The notes under the pieces: generated by a model
What the model saw: only the letters and a program-made list of their open reading frames with translations
What the model was told of the DNA's origin: nothing
Database searches by the model: none
NCBI GenBank assembly: GCA_026874595.1
Contig: CM049320.1
Coordinates: forward strand, 9,863,464-9,927,463
Direction of reading: 5' to 3'
Origin: Sipunculus nudus
Lineage: Eukaryota > Annelida > Sipuncula > Golfingiida > Sipunculidae
DNA length: 64,000 nt
Made by a program: the position numbers and the translations under genes
In this document: one piece after another, positions 59,741 to 64,000 of the stretch
Layout: each line of letters opens with the position of its first letter
Numbering within the stretch: the stretch's first letter is position 1

Positions 59741-60081
59741 AGGGTTTTCCCACAGGTTATAGAATACAACACAGGAATTTAAGTTTAAAATCACGAATAG
59801 ATTAAACGTACACCTGTCCGAATTTAGAATGCTTATTACTCACATGCAAAAACAGAATATACTGTCAGTCAGTGCATAGGGTGTACGCTTACTACAGATA
59901 CGGAGGGTATGCTTCAGGTATACGCTTTACTAAAGATTTGAAGCGTGGCCGGTTACTCTCTTCACCATTGGCTTCACAGGCTCCATTTCTTAAACATACG
60001 TAGGGACCCCAGCTCACCCTAAGGGACTTACCTGCGGGCCCTGGAGGACTGACCCCAAGGCCCGCTAACTCGAGACCGAAT

Positions 60082-60192
60082 CTTATGCCCTTCCCCTCAA
60101 CTGGCCGTGATTCATTATCCGGGCATATTGGGCGAGCCCACTTATAGTGTGGGGGTGAGGGGTTATTTATTAAGAGTATATATGGAATATCA
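60082..60192 (-). repeat. Single (solo) segment of the direct-repeat doublet
   Basis: Only one ~105-bp segment (CTTATGCCCTTCCCCTCAAC ... TATATGGAATAT), bounded by the outer flanks that enclose the complete doublet elsewhere. Confidence 0.75.
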
Positions 60193-60542
60193 TACAATAT
60201 GTCAGCGAAGTAGAACAGGCATCTACTGGATATCAACGTGAACGAGCCACCACAAGATGCCAGAGAAGTACAATGAGCCAAATAACTAAATCTACACAGG
60301 TTTCAGTTATAGGTTGGAAAATACACAAGACGTGGCAATGTTCATTATTTTCCTAATAACTATAACAACATTTCATTATCACATCAACTAACCAAAAAAA
60401 AAATACTGTTATCGTCAAGATTTCATCAGAAACTAAACCCAAAGTGAGTATTTAGTTTCAAAACGTCCAGACGGAATCATTAAGACACCCTACTCAATGT
60501 ACCCAAGATCTTTAACAAACATTTATTGATTGCCAATGTCAG

Positions 60543-60644
60543 TAGCTTCCGTGAATCTTCACATACATGCTGCTGGATGTCAGATTACAACAAGGTCGCA
60601 AAAGAGAAAGAAGACCATATCAACCTGTCATTAGTGACAGTGAG
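60543..60644 (+). pseudogene. Possible relic of an Ig-like exon (third copy)
   Basis: Counterpart of 48,174-48,275: acceptor CAG, 102 bases, donor GAG|GTATAC. It reads SSFRESSHTCCWMSDYNK, so the tyrosine before the cysteine is replaced. Most differences between the two copies change the protein, which fits a non-coding fate. Confidence 0.22.
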
Positions 60645-61738
60645 GTATACACAAGTTAATGGTCCACTGTTCATTCTAATATTCCATACGAAAAAGTATA
60701 CTTTCCTTGAAGACTTTATCTTTTTGCGACTGATTAATCGTTACTTTAGATTAAAGATCAATAATAAAATCAATTCATCTGTACAATGATTACAGGTAAA
60801 ACAAAGTATGTACATATTTACCTTTATTTTGTGGATGAAGACACTTTATCACATTTTTATGAAATTGCACATAAAAAACATAATGCAAATATATTGTACC
60901 ATTCCATATTTTTTTTTCAATGCTAACCCTTCCCCATTAATAATATAGTCTTCATTGACATCTCTCACAAATGTAAATATTTAACAGTTCCTATTTAACC
61001 CAAATACCTATGTAAATGGATGTTCCTCCAAAAAGAACAAAGCGCCAAGGCAATAAATGATAGTTGATAAACCCGAAAGTGTACCGATTTAATTGAGATC
61101 TAGATCGTATATTAGCTCTAGATCGTAAATCAGTGGTTTCTTAACCGGTCAGCTATAACGCTTTCCAAATAACGGTGATGACGATAGGGAGATATTTTCC
61201 CCCGAAAATCCGCTTTGAGGGTTAACATGCGTGGAATATAGGTCACAGTAATTACATAGTAATTACAGTAATGTACAGTCAGTCAGAGGAGACACCGATA
61301 GTTAACACATGATAACGGTCGGCAATGTCTGAGAAAGTGCCAATGAGCCAGTTCTTGGATATGTATATGCATTATAAAGCGATAGCTAAATTGTTACGAT
61401 TTCAGTAAACGCAATTCAGGTGGGGTATCTTGATTGAAGATAAATTGGTTTCCGATTTACTTTTTTTTTATGGCGGAGTATGATATGCATGGAGAAACAT
61501 ATTGTTACCTTAGTATACATTAAAATACCAGTGCTGACTGTTATATACATATGTGTACAGTAGCAGACTCTGTGATGAATATTTTACCAAAGAGTTAGCA
61601 TAGAATTAGCCAGAATTAGCATAAATGACTTATCTGTGCTTACTATGTTTTTTTAATGAGTTCTCGATACACCATACACAGCAAGTGCCATGGAATCAGC
61701 TAATATTCGGCGCGATGAGAAGACCCGAACACGATTCC

Positions 61739-62988
61739 TCACCAAAGGTCTCCATGACCAGAATAGTATTGTTTGGGGTAGTTACAATCTTTCCTTCTGC
61801 TCCACCAGTCTCCAAGATCGTCATGGATCCTTTGGACCTGTTTCTTTGCATGAAGCTTCTCACAGAGATCGCAAAAAGTGATACCTTGGTTATCCACCTC
61901 ATAATACCGCTTCCAATTAAAATACCCCTTGTAGAGAGTATCATTGGAATCCAAAACACGTAGATATTCCGCCAGATGGCGCGGAGAATCAAAATCTGTT
62001 ATATCAATGTAAGAGTGCGCAGGCAGGTGTTTCTTATAATCAAATCCACCAAGAACAATTGGCACAACATGCAGTTTCAAAATATTATATAACTTTTCAG
62101 TAACATAATCTTTACACAAACTATTTTCAAAGGATAGGTAAAATTTATAAGTGTTGATTAACATTACGTAACACAGTTTCCTATCTTTGCATGTCAGATT
62201 GCCACATTTCCCATATACGTCCACTTGAATATGTTTCTGGAGTTCCTCTATGTACTTCTCACGTTTGCTGGCCGTGTTACAATGACTGACAAACCAAGCT
62301 ATCAACTTGGTTTTACCTGCAATATCACTTATAATTAATCGTTCTGTGGCAGCCGTTCTCCTCTTTATCAACCTCCCGTATGCTCCGTACAGATCGGAAT
62401 CTAAACGGTATGTCTGCGTAAAGTTAAAAATGCCGTTAAATCCATACATATTAGGAAAAAGAATCGGTGCTTCCTTTAAATAAAACACAAAGTATTGCCA
62501 GGGAAAACGGTATTTAGGAAATTGGTGCAAAAATTTAATTCTACCTATGAAGAATACCACAGCATGACTGTTGTTATACTCTGATCTGTTATTTGTTATT
62601 TCACATAAATTCACTGAGCATTTTCTGTCTAGGAATAACTGTCTCCCGTCGCGCATACAGTCATGTCGTGAATAACAGTACGGGACCCAGAATAGTACCT
62701 TCTTATAGCTGTGGTTGGCTTCTCTCTGTAACGCATTATTGTTAACATTAAGTAAACTCGTTCTCGAAGTATTTCCGGCAAAAAAATAAGTGAACTGAAC
62801 ATACGATTTCCTCTGGTTCGACCTATTGCAGCTATGGTTAGCTTTAAAATTGACTGATTCCTCCATATAGTATTCCAGTCGGGCATTGAAATGTAGTCTT
62901 TAAATACGTAGATATTAACAAAAAGGGTTAGTACCACTAGAAAGCTAAACGACACTCTGTTGCTGATCTTTGGACTTGTTGGGGCCAT
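61739..62988 (-). pseudogene. Alpha-1,3-fucosyltransferase, copy 3, frameshifted
   Basis: From the ATG at 62,986-62,988 the frame follows the intact copy through the signal-anchor and stem to about residue 68 (MFSSLI). There a net gain of two bases in an A/T run (about 62,777-62,790) shifts the frame. The rest of the gene stays open in the new frame from AGNTSRTSLL to the GHGDLW end and keeps FNFTQTYRLDSDLYGAYG, HIQVDVYGKCG and YKFYLSFENSLCKDYVTEK. It shows a few substitutions (for example VEEL to IEEL and RLLD to RVLD). As it stands the membrane anchor is disconnected from the catalytic domain. A start inside the second frame (62,866) would give a protein without the anchor. A sequencing error in the homopolymer is the main alternative. 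Confidence 0.88.
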
Positions 62989-63404
62989 TTGTTTCCGCGA
63001 GTTCCCGATCCACAGAAACTGGATGATGAGCGGTGAAAACAGTTACTCCCCAGGAAGACTATGCTACAACACAAGATCATATTAGTATTTTAGGCTCACC
63101 TTTACGTGGTGTTACATTGTATTAAAATGATCTGGATTAGTTAAGTTAACTATTCATGGCTCAACTAAAAAAAGGAATATAACTATTCAAGCAAAATATT
63201 GAAAGTTCAGTCTTCATTAAAACTTTGTGGCCTTGTGGGTTTTTAAATCACCATCAAGACCGTAAAGTGACAGAAGTCATGTCAGATTTTCAGGTGTGGT
63301 TTAATCTATGTTTATTTAACACGATAGGTTTCTCCAGTTCCTGAAGACTGGTGGCGCCACCTGTATATTTCATTAATTCTTTTCCTTTATTTTGAGACAG
63401 ATTC

Positions 63405-64000
63405 TTTAATTCTCAACTGTTCTTTTATCTTGAGTCCTGAAAATTTGTGTTTTTATAAGGGGCCCCGCTTGAATAAGCAGGTGCCCTATAGTAATCGCCC
63501 TGTCCGTCCATCTGTCCGTCTTACAGCCTGTAAAGCCGTCCATCCGTCCACAAAATCGTTTCCGGATGATAACTCCAGTTAGGATTAACATATGGATTCC
63601 AAGCTTGAATTGTATATGGCCCACTACTAAAGCAAGAATCCTCTTGATTTTTGGGTCATGCGTTTAAAGGTCAAGGTCACAGGACCCACTTCTTTAAAAA
63701 AGATTGTTGACGCATTTTCAGCCGAACACCTTTTCTTAAACCTTCTATCTTTCATATACAGCTGACCTTAATGTTCATGGATTCCCAAGTTCAAAGATTA
63801 AGTTTACATGGACTATTTGACCACAAATGTGTATCTGGATGAAAACTCCAGTTTGGGTAGACAGGACTATCCTGCTCGTTCATGCGCTTACCAGGTTTAC
63901 AGTTTAATCATCAAATATTGTTATATCTGACATCTTTGTTCAGTTTTTAAATGCTGTGATGAGTCAGGTTATTTTTATGAGCATTTTCTAAAATGTAGGT
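63405..64000 (-). repeat. TGACCT/AGGTCA-rich repeat upstream of FUT copy 3, with deletions
   Basis: Matches 51,020-51,440, then jumps at about 63,861 to sequence equivalent to 51,670, and at about 63,967 to sequence equivalent to 22,240. At least two deletions therefore shortened it. Confidence 0.6.

Larger units (their letters stand above)
55605..64000 (+). repeat. Third, partial copy of the duplicated unit (spacer plus arm)
   Basis: Runs in the same direction as the right arm but begins with the spacer (55,605-56,900), which the right arm lacks. It has one module only, no repeat X, no retrotransposon and a single doublet segment. Homology continues to the window end with further small deletions at about 63,860 and 63,967. 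It therefore represents an ancestral or less elaborated form. Confidence 0.9.

Overview
This is AT-rich eukaryotic DNA with introns, long microsatellites and many dispersed repeats. The coding content and repeat families fit a lophotrochozoan, most likely a bivalve or other mollusc; that placement rests on family recognition and was not tested by search. Only two protein-coding genes can be named: the last exon of a 20S proteasome beta-6 subunit gene at the left edge, and an alpha-1,3-fucosyltransferase (GT10) present in three copies, one of them intact.

Left part (1-21,580): the PSMB6 3' exon and UTR come first. Next is a nest of old transposons: a decayed repeat-family pseudogene inside a 165-bp inverted repeat, and an internally decayed hAT element with perfect 8-bp target duplications at 3,221-4,766. 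Then follow dispersed repeats, a ~275-bp tandem array, a recent 551-bp tandem duplication, a solo-LTR-like element (11,797-12,607), a hAT-like element (13,942-17,596) with a second long-TIR element inside it, microsatellites, and a candidate terminal exon of an unrecognised gene (19,145-19,237).

Centre (21,581-52,746): a ~31-kb palindrome with two arms of ~14-15.6 kb around a ~1.26-kb spacer. Each arm carries, from centre outward, an ATGCAAAT-rich block, a 5'-truncated Jockey-like retrotransposon, two tandem copies of a module holding a 31-bp minisatellite and a short direct-repeat doublet, and a fucosyltransferase gene whose 3' end points to the centre. The retrotransposon sits at the same 17-bp target site in both arms, while the paralogous module in each arm keeps the empty site. 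It therefore inserted before the arms were duplicated.

Right part (52,747-64,000): a junction region with a solo-LTR-like element on the minus strand, then a third, partial copy of the unit (from ~55,605 to the window end). This copy keeps the spacer, has one module instead of two, lacks the retrotransposon, and holds a frameshifted fucosyltransferase.

The main biological story is segmental amplification of a fucosyltransferase locus by inverted and direct duplication. The left copy is truncated by a ~1.73-kb deletion, the right copy is intact and the third is frameshifted. Enough nested insertions and private lesions survive to order most of the events. I saw no convincing tRNA or rRNA gene and no CRISPR array.
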